From Streptomyces fradiae ATCC 10745 = DSM 40063 (GTDB taxonomy: Bacteria; Actinomycetota; Actinomycetes; Streptomycetales; Streptomycetaceae): DNA of 64,000 nt. Below are positions 40,427 through 49,860 of this stretch, in pieces. Position numbers and translations under genes: made by a program. The notes beneath the pieces are model-generated. The model was not told the DNA's origin and did not search any database. It saw nothing but the letters and a program-made list of their open reading frames with translations. How positions within the stretch are numbered: the first letter of the stretch is position 1; each line of letters starts with the position of its first letter. The stretch is from positions 3,334,501 through 3,398,500 of the forward strand of contig NZ_CP023696.1 of the NCBI RefSeq assembly GCF_008704425.1, in the 5' to 3' direction.

Positions 40427-43174
40427 ATGAGCGAGCACCGTCGTAAACCGCCGCAGCCGCAGGGTGGCGGCCGCGCCGCGGCCCGGCGCGCTGCCCAGCC
40501 GCCCGGCCGCGGGCCGGCCCCGGCGCGGGATGTCAGTACAGGATCCCCTTCCGAGCCGTACGGCGAGGCACGGCCCTACGGCGGCCGTGCCGAGGCCCGG
40601 CGCGCGGCGCAGCGCGGGGGCCGGCGGCGCGTCCCCGAGGGCGTGGGCGCGGGTGGCGCCGGGGGTCGTGGCGGTGGGCGCCGCGGCACCGGCAGCGGAG
40701 GCCGCGGGGGCCGGGGGCCGGGTGACGGCCACCCCGGCAAGAAGCGGTTGATCGACTATCCGCGCCACGACAAGTACGGCTGGCGCCGGTGGGTGCCGTC
40801 ATGGAAGCTCGTGAGCGGGCTGGCCCTCGGCTTCGCCGTGCTGCTGATGGGCGGCGCGACGCTCGCCTACACGATGGTGGCTTTGCCGATCCCGGCCAAG
40901 GCCGCGACGGCGCAGAACAACGTCTACTACTGGTCGGACGGCACGCAGATGGCCGCCACGGGCGGTGAGGTGAACCGGCAGATCATCGCCTACACCGAGA
41001 TCCCCCAGGCGATGCAGGACGCCGTGGTCTCCGCCGAGAACAAGACCTTCTGGACCGACTCCGGCATCGACCCGATGGGCATCGGCCGCGCCCTGTTCAA
41101 CATGGCGACGGGCGGCGAGACCCAGGGCGGCTCGACCATCACCCAGCAGTACGTCAAGAACAACCGGCTCAACAACCAGTCGCAGACGCTGGACCGGAAG
41201 TTCAAGGAAATGTTCATCTCCATCAGGGTCAACAACGAGTTGTCCAAGAAGGAGATCATGCGGGGTTACCTGAACACCTCGTACTTCGGCCGGGGCGCCT
41301 ACGGTCTCCAGGCGGCGGCCCGCACCTACTACGGCAAGAACGCCGCGGACCTCTCGGTCGAGGAGTGCGCGTTCCTCGCCTCCCTGCTCAAGGGGTCGAC
41401 GTACTACGACCCCGCGGGCGCGCCCGAGATCGACCCCAAGGCGACCCCCCAGGCCAACCTCGACCGGGCGACGAAGCGCTGGAACTGGATCCTCGACGAG
41501 ATGGTGAAGGACGGGTCGCTGCCCGCCGCCGATCGCGCCGGAATGAAGTTCCCCGACCCCGACCCGCCGCAGAAGCAGGCGAAGCTGGGCGGTCAGATCG
41601 GCTACCTGGTGGACCTCGCCAAGGCCTACTTCATCAACAACAACGACCAGGGCATCACCGCGGAGGACCTCACCAAGGGCGGCTACGAGATCTCGACGAC
41701 CTTCGACAAGAAGAAGGTCGACGCCCTCGCAAAGACCGTCAAGGACGTCTACGACAAGCACATCGACCCGGAGAAGCGCCCCGACACCGACACCCACGTC
41801 GAGTTCGGCGGCGCCTCCGTCAACCCGAGCACGGGCGCCATCGAGGCCATCTACGGCGGCGCCGACGCGACGAAGCACTTCACCAACAACGCCGACCAGA
41901 CCGGCGCCCAGGTCGGCTCGACGTTCAAGCCGTTCGTCCTCGCCGCCGGCATGACGCACGGCGTCCGGGACCCGCGCAAGGGTGAGCAGCAGGGGCCCGA
42001 GGACCGCACGGTCATCGACCCCGACACCGCGATCTACAGCGGCAAGAACAAGCTGAAGATCCGCAGGTACGACGGCTCCATCTGGCGCGACGAGAACAAC
42101 AAGGAGTGGCTCCAGGTCAACGACGACGATGCCGACTACGACAACATCGACCTGCGCGAGGCGATGATCCACTCGGCGAACTCGCCGTTCGTGCAGCTCG
42201 GCATGGACATCGGCATCCCGCAGGTCCGGGAGACGGCCATCAGGGCCGGCCTCCTCAAGGGCAGCCTCGCCCAGGGCGACGTGCCGTCGTTCTCCATCGG
42301 CATCTCCGACCCGAGCGCCATCCGCATGGCCGCCGCCTACGGCACCTTCGCCTCCAACGGCGAGCAGCGCGATCCGTACTCCGTCACCGAGGTGAAGAAG
42401 AACGGCATCGCCATCTACAAGCACGAGGACAAGCCGACGCGGGCGTTCACGACCGCCGTCAGCAGCAACATCACCGACGTGCTGGTCGACGTCGTGGAGA
42501 AGGGCACCGGCAAGAAGGCGCGCCTCCCCGACCGTCCGTCGGCCGGCAAGACCGGTACCACGGACGGCAACAAGTCCGCCTGGTTCGTCGGCTACACCCC
42601 GCAGCTCGTGACGGCGATCGACATGTACCGCCTGGACGACGACGCCTCCAACAAGGACCGCAAGTTCGAGGAGATGTTCGGCACGGGTGGCCGCGAGAAG
42701 GTCCACGGCTCGTCCTTCCCGTCCGAGATCTGGAAGGCGTACATGACCGAGGTCCACAAGGGCCTGGAGGTCAAGCAGTTCCCGGCGCCGGAGCCGCTGG
42801 ACGCCGAGCCCGTGTACGGCGGCGGCGCCAAGAGCCCGGAGCCGTCGCCGTCCAGCTCGCCCTCGCCGTCCCCGTCGCCGTCCACCTCCCCGTCGCCGTC
42901 CCCGTCCCCGAGCAGGTCCAAGGAGCCGGAGAAGCCGGGCAAGTCCTGCGACCCGTTCGACTGGGACTGCGAGCCGCCCACGGGCGGCACCACCGACGGC
43001 GGCATGACGGGAGGCGCCGACGGCGGAGGAACGACCGGCAGCACCGACGGCGGCACCACCGACGGCGGCACCACCGAGGGCGGTGAGACGAGCCCGTCCC
43101 CCGGGACCGGAGGCAACGGCAACGGGAACGGCAGCGGCGGCAGCGGAGGCACTCCGGGCGGCTGGTTCGGCTGA
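40427..43174 (+). CDS. Bifunctional penicillin-binding protein (class A PBP)
   Basis: A 915-aa peptidoglycan glycosyltransferase/transpeptidase. A 110-residue Gly/Arg-rich cytoplasmic tail precedes the membrane anchor (127-148). GT51 motifs: SAENKTFWTDSG (E204) and QGGSTITQQYVKN. Transpeptidase motifs: STFK (S498), SAN (S583) and KTGTT (K708). The C-terminal 130 residues are a Ser/Pro- and Gly/Thr-rich tail, probably wall-spanning. The ATG at 40427 has GAGGAG 10 nt upstream. The gene is the counterpart of mycobacterial ponA1 next to the PadR-ino1 pair and a GT87 gene. Confidence 0.94.
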   Translation: MSEHRRKPPQPQGGGRAAARRAAQPPGRGPAPARDVSTGSPSEPYGEARPYGGRAEARRAAQRGGRRRVPEGVGAGGAGGRGGGRRGTGSGGRGGRGPGDGHPGKKRLIDYPRHDKYGWRRWVPSWKLVSGLALGFAVLLMGGATLAYTMVALPIPAKAATAQNNVYYWSDGTQMAATGGEVNRQIIAYTEIPQAMQDAVVSAENKTFWTDSGIDPMGIGRALFNMATGGETQGGSTITQQYVKNNRLNNQSQTLDRKFKEMFISIRVNNELSKKEIMRGYLNTSYFGRGAYGLQAAARTYYGKNAADLSVEECAFLASLLKGSTYYDPAGAPEIDPKATPQANLDRATKRWNWILDEMVKDGSLPAADRAGMKFPDPDPPQKQAKLGGQIGYLVDLAKAYFINNNDQGITAEDLTKGGYEISTTFDKKKVDALAKTVKDVYDKHIDPEKRPDTDTHVEFGGASVNPSTGAIEAIYGGADATKHFTNNADQTGAQVGSTFKPFVLAAGMTHGVRDPRKGEQQGPEDRTVIDPDTAIYSGKNKLKIRRYDGSIWRDENNKEWLQVNDDDADYDNIDLREAMIHSANSPFVQLGMDIGIPQVRETAIRAGLLKGSLAQGDVPSFSIGISDPSAIRMAAAYGTFASNGEQRDPYSVTEVKKNGIAIYKHEDKPTRAFTTAVSSNITDVLVDVVEKGTGKKARLPDRPSAGKTGTTDGNKSAWFVGYTPQLVTAIDMYRLDDDASNKDRKFEEMFGTGGREKVHGSSFPSEIWKAYMTEVHKGLEVKQFPAPEPLDAEPVYGGGAKSPEPSPSSSPSPSPSPSTSPSPSPSPSRSKEPEKPGKSCDPFDWDCEPPTGGTTDGGMTGGADGGGTTGSTDGGTTDGGTTEGGETSPSPGTGGNGNGNGSGGSGGTPGGWFG

Positions 43175-43250
43175 TCCGGCGGCCGGCGCCGCCGCTCCCC
43201 GCCCCCACGGGTGACCCCGCAGTCCGGTCCCGTACCGGGCACCGGACGCC

Positions 43251-43309
43251 GAGGGCCGCCGCACCCCGTACGCGCACCACGCGCGCGCACACCGGGTGCG
43301 GCGGCCTTC
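43251..43309 (+). terminator. Terminator after the PBP gene
   Basis: A 16-bp stem with one G-U pair (43251-43266 / 43294-43309) and a 27-nt loop, 77 bp after the PBP stop. Confidence 0.65.
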
Positions 43310-43360
43310 GCCGTTTCCGGGCACGACGGAGCGGGGTGCCGGCGCGGCGGCCTTCGGATA

Positions 43361-43399
43361 CGGACGGCCCGGGCCTCGGCCCAGGCCCGCGGCCGTCCG
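43361..43399 (+). terminator. Second long hairpin
   Basis: A 16-bp stem (43361-43376 / 43383-43399) with a single bulged C and a 6-nt loop. It could be a back-up terminator or a leader structure of the GT87 gene. Confidence 0.5.
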
Positions 43400-43475
43400 T
43401 TCGGGTATGGCGGCCCTAGGCCGGGGTGCGGCGGTCCCCGGCGTTTCGGCGGGGCCGTACGGCAGGATGTCCCCC

Positions 43476-45002
43476 ATGCCGAGCCCACAGCAGACGCCAC
43501 CGCAGCCGCGCGTCCCCCACGACGGGCGGCCCGTCGTGTGCCCCACCCGCGAGGACGAGGTCGCCGCCACGGGCAGCGAGGTGATCGGCGGTCCCGTCGG
43601 CCGCCGCGCCCGGCTCGGTACCGACCCGCTCACCCCGGTGCGGGTCGTCGTACTCGTCGCCCTCGGCACGTTCGCCCTCGGCATGGTGCAGAAGCTGCCC
43701 TGCTACAACTGGGCCTGGTTCCGGGGGGCCGCGTCCCAGTACACCCACGCCTGCTACTCCGACATCCCGCACCTGTTCGCCGCGCGCGGTTTCTCCGACG
43801 GGCTCGTCCCGTACTTCGACCGCTTCTCCGGTGACATGCAGTACCTGGAGTACCCGGTGCTCACCGGGGCGTTCATGCAGGTCGCGGCCTGGCTGACGCC
43901 GGGCGGCGGGGACCTGCAGTACCGGGAGCAGATGTACTGGCTGGTCAACGCCGGCATGTTGCTCGCCTGCACGGCGGTCATCGCCGTGTGCGTCGCGCGC
44001 ACGCACCGGCGGCGCCCGTGGGACGCGCTGCTGGTCGCCCTCGCTCCCGCCTTCGCGCTGACCGCCACGATCAACTGGGACCTGCTCGCCATCGCGCTGA
44101 CCGCCGCGGCGATGCTCATGTGGAGCCGTGGCCGCGCCCTGGCGTCCGGTGTGCTGCTGGGCCTGGCCACGGCCGCGAAGCTCTACCCTTTCCTGCTGCT
44201 CGGACCGCTCCTGGTGCTCTGCTGGCGCGCCGGGAAGTGGCGGCGGTTCGCCGCGGCGCTGCTCGGCGCGGCGGGAGCGTGGCTGGTGGTGAACCTGCCG
44301 GTCATGGTGCTCGCCCCGGAGGGCTGGAAGCGGTTCTACGTCTTCAGCCAGGAGCGGAGCGTCGACTTCGGTTCCTTCTGGCTGGTCCTCACCCAGCGCT
44401 TCGGCCTCGACCTGCGCATCGAGACGGTCAACACGACGTCGAGCGTGCTGATGCTGCTGGCCTGCGCCGGGATCGCCGCGCTGGCGCTGGCCGCCCCGCG
44501 CCGCCCGCGCTTCGCGCAGCTGGCGTTCCTCGTCGTGGCGGCCTTCATCCTCACGAACAAGGTCTACTCGCCGCAGTACGTGCTGTGGCTGATCCCGCTG
44601 GCCGCCCTGGCCCGGCCGCGCTGGCGCGCCTTCCTCGTGTGGCAGGCGTGCGAGGTGGCGTACTTCCTCGGCATCTGGATGTACCTGGTCTACGTCACCA
44701 CCGAGCACAAGCAGGGCCTGCCGCTCGACGGCTACCACGTGGCGATCGTCCTGCACCTGGCCGGGACGCTGTACCTGTGCGCGCTGATCGTGCGGGACGC
44801 GCTGCGGCCCGAGCGGGACCCCGTACGGCAGGACGGGTCCGACGACCCCTCCGGCGGCGTGCTGGACGGCGCCGAGGACGTCTTCACGGTCGGAAGGGCG
44901 GCACGGAAGGCGCGGAAGGCGCGAGTGGCGCAGGAGGCCGCGCAGGAGGGGCGCACCGCGGTGGCGGGCGCCGGGGGGCGGGCGGACGCGCCGCCGGTGT
45001 GA
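43476..45002 (+). CDS. GT87 (DUF2029)-like membrane glycosyltransferase
   Basis: A 508-aa protein with about 10-11 membrane helices between residues 50 and 440. The loop after helix 1 carries KLPCYNWAWF and DIPHLFAARGFSDGLVPYFD, and ATINWDLLAIALTAAAMLMW follows; these are typical of polyprenyl-phosphate-mannose-dependent GT87 enzymes. It may glycosylate a cell-wall lipid or polymer. ATG 43476 is preferred (AGGA 8 nt upstream); ATG 43467 is possible. A hydrophilic, Ala/Arg-rich tail ends the protein. Its place after a ponA-type PBP is conserved with mycobacteria. Confidence 0.87.
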   Translation: MPSPQQTPPQPRVPHDGRPVVCPTREDEVAATGSEVIGGPVGRRARLGTDPLTPVRVVVLVALGTFALGMVQKLPCYNWAWFRGAASQYTHACYSDIPHLFAARGFSDGLVPYFDRFSGDMQYLEYPVLTGAFMQVAAWLTPGGGDLQYREQMYWLVNAGMLLACTAVIAVCVARTHRRRPWDALLVALAPAFALTATINWDLLAIALTAAAMLMWSRGRALASGVLLGLATAAKLYPFLLLGPLLVLCWRAGKWRRFAAALLGAAGAWLVVNLPVMVLAPEGWKRFYVFSQERSVDFGSFWLVLTQRFGLDLRIETVNTTSSVLMLLACAGIAALALAAPRRPRFAQLAFLVVAAFILTNKVYSPQYVLWLIPLAALARPRWRAFLVWQACEVAYFLGIWMYLVYVTTEHKQGLPLDGYHVAIVLHLAGTLYLCALIVRDALRPERDPVRQDGSDDPSGGVLDGAEDVFTVGRAARKARKARVAQEAAQEGRTAVAGAGGRADAPPV

Positions 45003-45032
45003 CGGGCGCGCCACCGCGCGGGCGGGGGCAAG

Positions 45033-45060
45033 GGCCCGGGCCGCATCCCGCGCCCGGGCC
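45033..45060. terminator. Bidirectional terminator
   Basis: GGCCCGGGC (45033-45041) and GCCCGGGCC (45052-45060) form a 9-bp stem with a 10-nt loop between the convergent GT87 and alanine-racemase-like genes. Confidence 0.6.
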
Positions 45061-45077
45061 ACGCCCCGTACGGCGTC

Positions 45078-46109
45078 CTACCGGTCGACGAGGCGGTCGT
45101 ACTGCGTCGTGGTGTGCCGCAGGTGGGCGACCAGCTCGTCGCCGACCTTCGGCTCCTGCGCGTCCACCGGCACGAACAGGATCGACACCTGCATGTGCGG
45201 CGGCTCCGCGAACCAGCGCTGCTTGCCCGCCCACACGAACGGCGAGAGGTTGCGGTTGACCGTGGCCAGGCCGGCGCGCGCCACGCCCTTGGCGCGCGGC
45301 ATCACACCGTGCATCGCCTTGGGGGCCTCCAGGCCCACCCCGTGCGAGGTGCCGCCCGCGACGACCACCAGCCAGCCGTCGGACGCCGCCCGCTGCTGCC
45401 GGTACCCGAAGCGGTCGCCGCGCGAGACGCGGGTGACGTCCAGGACCGCGCCCCGGTACTCCGTCGCCTCGTGGTCGCCCAGCCACAGCCGCGTACCGAT
45501 CCGTGCGCGGAAGCGGGTCTGCGGGAACTGCTGCTGGAGCCGGGCCAGCTCCTCCGCCCGCAGGTGGCTGACGAACATCGTGTGCAGCGGGAGCCGCGCG
45601 GCCCGCAGCCGGTCCATCCAGCCGATGACCTCCTCGACGGCGTCCGAGCCGTCCGTGCGGTCCAGCGGCAGGTGCAGCGCGAAGCCCTCCAGGCGGACGT
45701 CCTCTATCGCCGAGTGCAGCTGCGCCAGCTCGTGCTCCCCGATGCCGTGCCGCTTCATCGAGCTCATGCACTCGATGACGACCCGCGCGCCGACCAGGGC
45801 GTGCACACCGTCCACGGACGACACGGAGCGGACGACCCGGTCCGGCAGCGGCACCGGCTCCTCACCCCGCCGGAACGGCGTCAGCACCAGCAGGTCCCCG
45901 CCGAACCAGTCCTTCATCCGGGCCGCCTCGTACGTGGTGCCGACCGCGAGCATGTCGGCGCCGAAGCGGTTGACCTCCTCCGCGAGGCGTTCGTGGCCGA
46001 AGCCGTAGCCGTTGCCCTTGCAGACCGGGATGATCCCCGGGAACTGGTCGATCACGGACTTCTGATGCGCCCGCCAGCGAGCGGTGTCGACGTACAGGGT
46101 GAGCGCCAT
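45078..46109 (-). CDS. Alanine-racemase-like PLP protein beside femX
   Basis: A 343-aa protein with an alanine racemase N-terminal barrel: IIPVCKGNGYGFGHERLAEE carries the probable PLP lysine K31, with GNGYGFG replacing the usual ADAYGHG. Later parts (RIGTRLWLGDHEATEYRGAVLDVTRVSRGDRFGYRQQ) resemble the C-terminal beta domain. It lies 101 bp after femX and is probably in the same unit, so a role in providing or editing the amino acid for peptidoglycan side bridges is plausible inference. ATG 46109 lacks a close ribosome site. Whether it racemises alanine is unknown. Confidence 0.83.
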   Translation of the reverse strand: MALTLYVDTARWRAHQKSVIDQFPGIIPVCKGNGYGFGHERLAEEVNRFGADMLAVGTTYEAARMKDWFGGDLLVLTPFRRGEEPVPLPDRVVRSVSSVDGVHALVGARVVIECMSSMKRHGIGEHELAQLHSAIEDVRLEGFALHLPLDRTDGSDAVEEVIGWMDRLRAARLPLHTMFVSHLRAEELARLQQQFPQTRFRARIGTRLWLGDHEATEYRGAVLDVTRVSRGDRFGYRQQRAASDGWLVVVAGGTSHGVGLEAPKAMHGVMPRAKGVARAGLATVNRNLSPFVWAGKQRWFAEPPHMQVSILFVPVDAQEPKVGDELVAHLRHTTTQYDRLVDR

Positions 46110-46210
46110 GACCGGTCCGGACCCTTCCTTTGGCTGTCTGTGGCTGTGGCTGTGGGGTGTCGGGAGGGGAGAGATGAGAGATCCGTACGAGCGTACGGAA
46201 CGCCGCGGTG

Positions 46211-47329
46211 TCAGCGACGCGACATGTAGATGTCGAGCGCCTTGTGCAGCAGCTTGTTCAGCGGGAAGTCCCATTCGCCGATGTACTCCACGGCCTCGCC
46301 GCCCGTGCCCACCTTGAACTGGATCAGGCCGAAGAGGTGGTCGTTCTCGTCGAGCGAGTCCGAGATGCCGCGCAGGTCGTACACGGTCGCGCCCATGGCG
46401 TAGGCGTCGCGCAGCATCCGCCACTGCATGGCGTTGGACGGGCGGACCTCGCGGCCGATGTTGTCGGAGGCGCCGTACGAGTACCAGACGTGCCCGCCGA
46501 CCACGAGCATCGTGGCGGCGGAGAGGTTCACGCCGTTGTGCCGGGCGAAGTAGAGGCGCATCCGGTTGGGGTCCTCGTTGTTGAGGACGGTCCACATGCG
46601 CTGGAAGTACGACAGCGGGCGCGGCCGGAAGCGGTCGCGGACGGCCGTGATCTCGTACAGCCGCTGCCACTCGGCCAGGTCCTCGTAGCCGCCCTGGACG
46701 ACCTCGACGCCGGCCTTCTCGGCCTTCTTGATGTTCCGCCGCCACAGCTGGTTGAAGCCCTTGAGGACGTCGTCCAGGGAGCGGTTGGCCAGCGGCACCT
46801 GGAAGACGTAGCGCGGCTGCACGTCGCCGAAGCCGGCGCCGCCGTCCTCGCCCTGCTGCCAGCCCATCTTGCGCAGCCGGTCCGAGACCTCGAAGGCGCG
46901 CGGCTCGATGTGCGTCGCCTCGATGTCGCGCAGCCGCTTGACCTCGGGGTCCTGGATGCCCGCCTTGATGGCCTGGGCGTCCCAGCGGCGGATCACGACG
47001 GGCGGGCCCATCTTGACCGAGAACGCACCCTGGTTCCTCAGGTGCTGCAGCATCGGCCGCAGCCAGTCGTCCAGGTTGGGCGCGTACCAGTTGATCACCG
47101 GGCCCTCGGGCAGGTAGGCGAGGTACCGCTTGATCTTCGGCAGCTGGCGGTAGAGCACCAGGCCCACGCCGACCAGCTGCTCGTCCCGGTCGAACCAGCC
47201 CAGGCTCTCCGAGCGCCACTCGGTCTTGACGTCGGCCCACGCCGGAACCTGGCAGTGACTCGCCGCCGGAAGGCTCTGGATGTACGCCAGATGCTGCTCT
47301 CGGCTGATGGTCCTCAGGGTCAGGCTCAT
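46211..47329 (-). CDS. femX: FemX-type lipid II glycyltransferase
   Basis: A 372-aa Fem-family aminoacyl-tRNA-dependent transferase. Two GNAT-like subdomains flank the motif VLKGFNQLWRRNIKKAEKAGV; IGREVRPSNAMQWRMLRDAYAMGATVYDLRGISD is the second conserved segment. In S. coelicolor FemX adds the glycine branch to peptidoglycan precursors and is essential, as known for this family. The acceptor specificity here is inferred. It is followed by an alanine-racemase-like gene. Confidence 0.9.
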   Translation of the reverse strand: MSLTLRTISREQHLAYIQSLPAASHCQVPAWADVKTEWRSESLGWFDRDEQLVGVGLVLYRQLPKIKRYLAYLPEGPVINWYAPNLDDWLRPMLQHLRNQGAFSVKMGPPVVIRRWDAQAIKAGIQDPEVKRLRDIEATHIEPRAFEVSDRLRKMGWQQGEDGGAGFGDVQPRYVFQVPLANRSLDDVLKGFNQLWRRNIKKAEKAGVEVVQGGYEDLAEWQRLYEITAVRDRFRPRPLSYFQRMWTVLNNEDPNRMRLYFARHNGVNLSAATMLVVGGHVWYSYGASDNIGREVRPSNAMQWRMLRDAYAMGATVYDLRGISDSLDENDHLFGLIQFKVGTGGEAVEYIGEWDFPLNKLLHKALDIYMSRR

Positions 47330-47439
47330 GCGGGGCGCTCCTCGGCAGGTATGTCCCCCATCGGTACAGGGGTTCCAGCTCTCGCGCCGAAGCCTACTGG
47401 CACGGAGGAGCGCCCCGACTGGGCCTACGCCGGGACGGG

Positions 47440-47769
47440 CTAGCCGATCACTCCCCCGAACAGGCCGCCGCGGGCCATACCGAGGAAGAAGCCGACGGCG
47501 GAGGCGCCCAATCCGATGATCAGGAAGGTGCGCTCACGGGTCGTCTCCGAGATGAACTGGCCGTACGCGCCGGTGATGACGCCGATCAGGCCGGACCACG
47601 AGGCGACCAGATGGAGGCTGTGGAACTGGGCGGTGACGAAGGAGAGCACGCCCAGGGCCAGGGTCACGGCCATCAGGGTGTCCTGGAGCGGATGGGGCTT
47701 GCCGTCCGTCGCGAACAGGGAGGAGGGGTGTCGGTGGTGACGTGGGTGACGCTGGAATGCCTGAGCCAT
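47440..47769 (-). CDS. Small conserved membrane protein
   Basis: A 109-aa protein starting at ATG 47769, preceded by a strong AGGAGG. A His/Arg-rich N-terminus (QRHPRHHRHPSS) is followed by three membrane helices (about 33-50, 52-70 and 78-98), the last ending in a Gly-rich tail. I do not recognise the family. It is divergent from the rpsF operon. Confidence 0.85.
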   Translation of the reverse strand: MAQAFQRHPRHHRHPSSLFATDGKPHPLQDTLMAVTLALGVLSFVTAQFHSLHLVASWSGLIGVITGAYGQFISETTRERTFLIIGLGASAVGFFLGMARGGLFGGVIG

Positions 47770-48047
47770 GAGGCACCTCCTGGCTTGCCGGAGGGCGGCG
47801 CACGGTAGCGCCACCCGCACCCGATGTGTACAGATTGCGTCCGCTGACCACCGGATTTCAACCGGAAGCCGCTGTGCGGGTACTCTGTACGGTCTGCACC
47901 GGTGTCTGTCCATGCCCGGATACGCGCCAGTCCCTGGCCCGTCCTCCGCGGCCGTTGTCAGTGGGCACGGCTACCGTTGCGCACGCATCACGACCCTCCT
48001 GCCACGGAACGACCGTGGCCGCTGAGTCCAAAGGAGGTGGGTTCCAC

Positions 48048-48338
48048 ATGCGTCACTACGAGGTGATGGTCATCCTCGACCCCGATCTCGAGGAGCGCGC
48101 TGTCTCCCCGCTGATCGAGAACTTCCTCTCCGTCGTCCGTGAGGGCAACGGAAAGGTCGAGAAGGTCGACACCTGGGGCCGTCGTCGTCTCGCTTACGAG
48201 ATCAAGAAGAAGCCCGAGGGCATCTACTCGGTCATCGACCTGCAGGCCGAGCCTGCGGTCGTCAAGGAGCTCGACCGCCAGATGAACCTGAACGAGTCGG
48301 TCCTCCGGACCAAGGTCCTCCGCCCCGAGACCCACTGA
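48048..48338 (+). CDS. rpsF: 30S ribosomal protein S6
   Basis: A 96-aa protein ([20 protein letters not shown]) typical of S6, with the AAAGGAGGTGG ribosome site. It opens the rpsF-ssb-rpsR-rplI operon. S6 binds S18 in the 30S subunit; in many bacteria the pair also autoregulates this operon. No such leader structure could be verified here. Confidence 0.97.
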   Translation: MRHYEVMVILDPDLEERAVSPLIENFLSVVREGNGKVEKVDTWGRRRLAYEIKKKPEGIYSVIDLQAEPAVVKELDRQMNLNESVLRTKVLRPETH

Positions 48339-48413
48339 GCTTCCCGCTCACTGGTCATCGGGTCCGAGTAGCAGCAGCAAGCAGCCAGAAGCAAACCCGC
48401 CGAGAGGTTCCCC

Positions 48414-48992
48414 ATGGCAGGCGAGACCGTCATCACGGTCGTCGGCAATCTTGTCGACGACCCCGAGCTGCGCTTCACCCCTTCCGGTGCGGCGGTCGCG
48501 AAGTTCCGTGTCGCGTCCACCCCCCGCACCTTCGATCGCCAGACCAATGAGTGGAAGGACGGCGAGAGCCTCTTCCTGACCTGCTCGGTCTGGCGCCAGG
48601 CGGCGGAGAACGTCGCCGAGTCGCTCCAGCGGGGCATGCGCGTCGTCGTGCAGGGCCGGCTGAAGCAGCGGTCCTACGAGGACCGCGAGGGCGTCAAGCG
48701 CACGGTCTTCGAGCTGGACGTCGAGGAAGTCGGTCCGAGCCTCAAGAACGCCACGGCCAAGGTCACCAAGACCACCGGCCGCGGCGGTCAGGGAGGCTAC
48801 GGCGGCGGCCAGCAGGGCGGCCAGGGCGGTCAGGGCGGCTGGGGCGGTGCCCCGGGCGGCCAGCAGGGTGGCGGCGGCGCTCCCGCCGACGACCCCTGGG
48901 CCGGCGGCGCGCCGGCCGGCGGCCAGCAGGGCGGCCAGGGCGGCTGGGGCGGCAGCTCCGGCGGCGGCTACTCGGACGAGCCCCCCTTCTAG
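48414..48992 (+). CDS. ssb: Single-stranded DNA-binding protein
   Basis: A 192-aa SSB. The OB fold covers 1-110 ([25 protein letters not shown]), followed by a Gly/Gln-rich linker with repeated [13 protein letters not shown] units. The C-terminus ends in DEPPF, the acidic tip that binds partner proteins. It coats single-stranded DNA at forks. This is the essential, operon-linked copy; Streptomyces often has a second ssb elsewhere. Confidence 0.97.
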   Translation: MAGETVITVVGNLVDDPELRFTPSGAAVAKFRVASTPRTFDRQTNEWKDGESLFLTCSVWRQAAENVAESLQRGMRVVVQGRLKQRSYEDREGVKRTVFELDVEEVGPSLKNATAKVTKTTGRGGQGGYGGGQQGGQGGQGGWGGAPGGQQGGGGAPADDPWAGGAPAGGQQGGQGGWGGSSGGGYSDEPPF

Positions 48993-49036
48993 GGCCGGGC
49001 TCGTACCCCACTTCTTGATCACACAGGAGAAACACC

Positions 49037-49273
49037 ATGGCGAAGCCGCCTGTGCGCAAGCCTAAGAAGAAGGTCTGCGCGTTCTGCAAGGACAAGACCG
49101 CGTACGTGGACTACAAGGACACGAACATGCTGCGGAAGTTCATCTCCGACCGCGGCAAGATCCGTGCCCGTCGCGTGACCGGCAACTGCACGCAGCACCA
49201 GCGTGACGTCGCCACGGCCGTCAAGAACAGCCGTGAGATGGCGCTGCTGCCCTACACGTCCACCGCGCGATAA
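49037..49273 (+). CDS. rpsR: 30S ribosomal protein S18, cysteine-rich form
   Basis: A 78-aa S18. C14, C17, C51 and H54 (CAFC and NCTQH) form a potential zinc ribbon, so this is the zinc-containing C+ form. Many actinobacteria carry a second, cysteine-free copy induced when zinc is scarce. It lies 44 bp after ssb. Confidence 0.96.
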   Translation: MAKPPVRKPKKKVCAFCKDKTAYVDYKDTNMLRKFISDRGKIRARRVTGNCTQHQRDVATAVKNSREMALLPYTSTAR

Positions 49274-49290
49274 GGAAGGGTGACCTACTG

Positions 49291-49737
49291 ATGAAGATCA
49301 TCCTTACCCACGAGGTCTCCGGCCTCGGTGCGGCCGGCGACGTCGTCGACGTCAAGGACGGCTACGCTCGCAACTACCTGGTCCCGCGCGGTTTCGCGAT
49401 CCGCTGGACCAAGGGTGGCGAGAAGGACGTGGCGCAGATCCGCCGCGCCCGCAAGATCCACGAGATCGCGACGATCGAGCAGGCCAACCAGATCAAGGCC
49501 CAGCTCGAGTCCGTCAAGGTGCGTCTGGCCGTTCGCTCCGGCGACGCCGGCCGCCTGTTCGGCTCCGTCACCCCGGCTGACATCGCCTCGGCGATCAAGT
49601 CCGCCGGTGGCCCGGAGGTCGACAAGCGCCGTGTCGAGCTCGGTTCGCCGATCAAGACCCTGGGCTCGCACCAGGTGTCCGTGCGTCTGCACCCCGAGGT
49701 CGCCGCGAAGCTCGGCGTCGAGGTCGTCGCTGCCTGA
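49291..49737 (+). CDS. rplI: 50S ribosomal protein L9
   Basis: A 148-aa protein with the L9 N-terminal domain ([36 protein letters not shown]), a long connecting helix and a C-terminal domain. It ends the rpsF-ssb-rpsR-rplI operon and is followed by a perfect 14-bp terminator. Confidence 0.97.
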   Translation: MKIILTHEVSGLGAAGDVVDVKDGYARNYLVPRGFAIRWTKGGEKDVAQIRRARKIHEIATIEQANQIKAQLESVKVRLAVRSGDAGRLFGSVTPADIASAIKSAGGPEVDKRRVELGSPIKTLGSHQVSVRLHPEVAAKLGVEVVAA

Positions 49738-49763
49738 GTCCCGCTCTCGCAGAACTGACTGCT

Positions 49764-49794
49764 GAAGGGCCGCACCCATAGGGTGCGGCCCTTC
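49764..49794 (+). terminator. Terminator after rplI
   Basis: A perfect 14-bp stem (49764-49777 / 49781-49794) with a 3-nt loop, ending 5 bp before parS site 7. Confidence 0.85.
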
Positions 49795-49799
49795 GTCGT

Positions 49800-49813
49800 G
49801 TTTCACGTGAAAC
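49800..49813. other. parS site 7
   Basis: Perfect GTTTCACGTGAAAC, just after the rplI terminator. Confidence 0.95.
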
Positions 49814-49846
49814 AGGGTGCGCAGCGGCCTCCCCCCCCCCGGTGGT

Positions 49847-49860
49847 GTTTCACGTGAAAC
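49847..49860. other. parS site 8
   Basis: Perfect GTTTCACGTGAAAC within a 22-bp palindrome (49843-49864), 47 bp from site 7 and just before the MATE stop. A run of ten C (49831-49840) separates the two sites. Confidence 0.95.

Larger units (their letters stand above)
43175..43475. other. Gap between PBP and GT87 genes with two long hairpins
   Basis: This 301-bp gap has no convincing gene. It holds two large inverted repeats (43251-43309 and 43361-43399), the first being the PBP terminator and the second close to the GT87 start. The GT87 promoter must lie between or within them. Confidence 0.5.

Noticed and set aside
46136..46160. CTGTGG triplicate between femX and the racemase-like gene
   Set aside because: Short, low-information repeat without dyad symmetry; probably chance.
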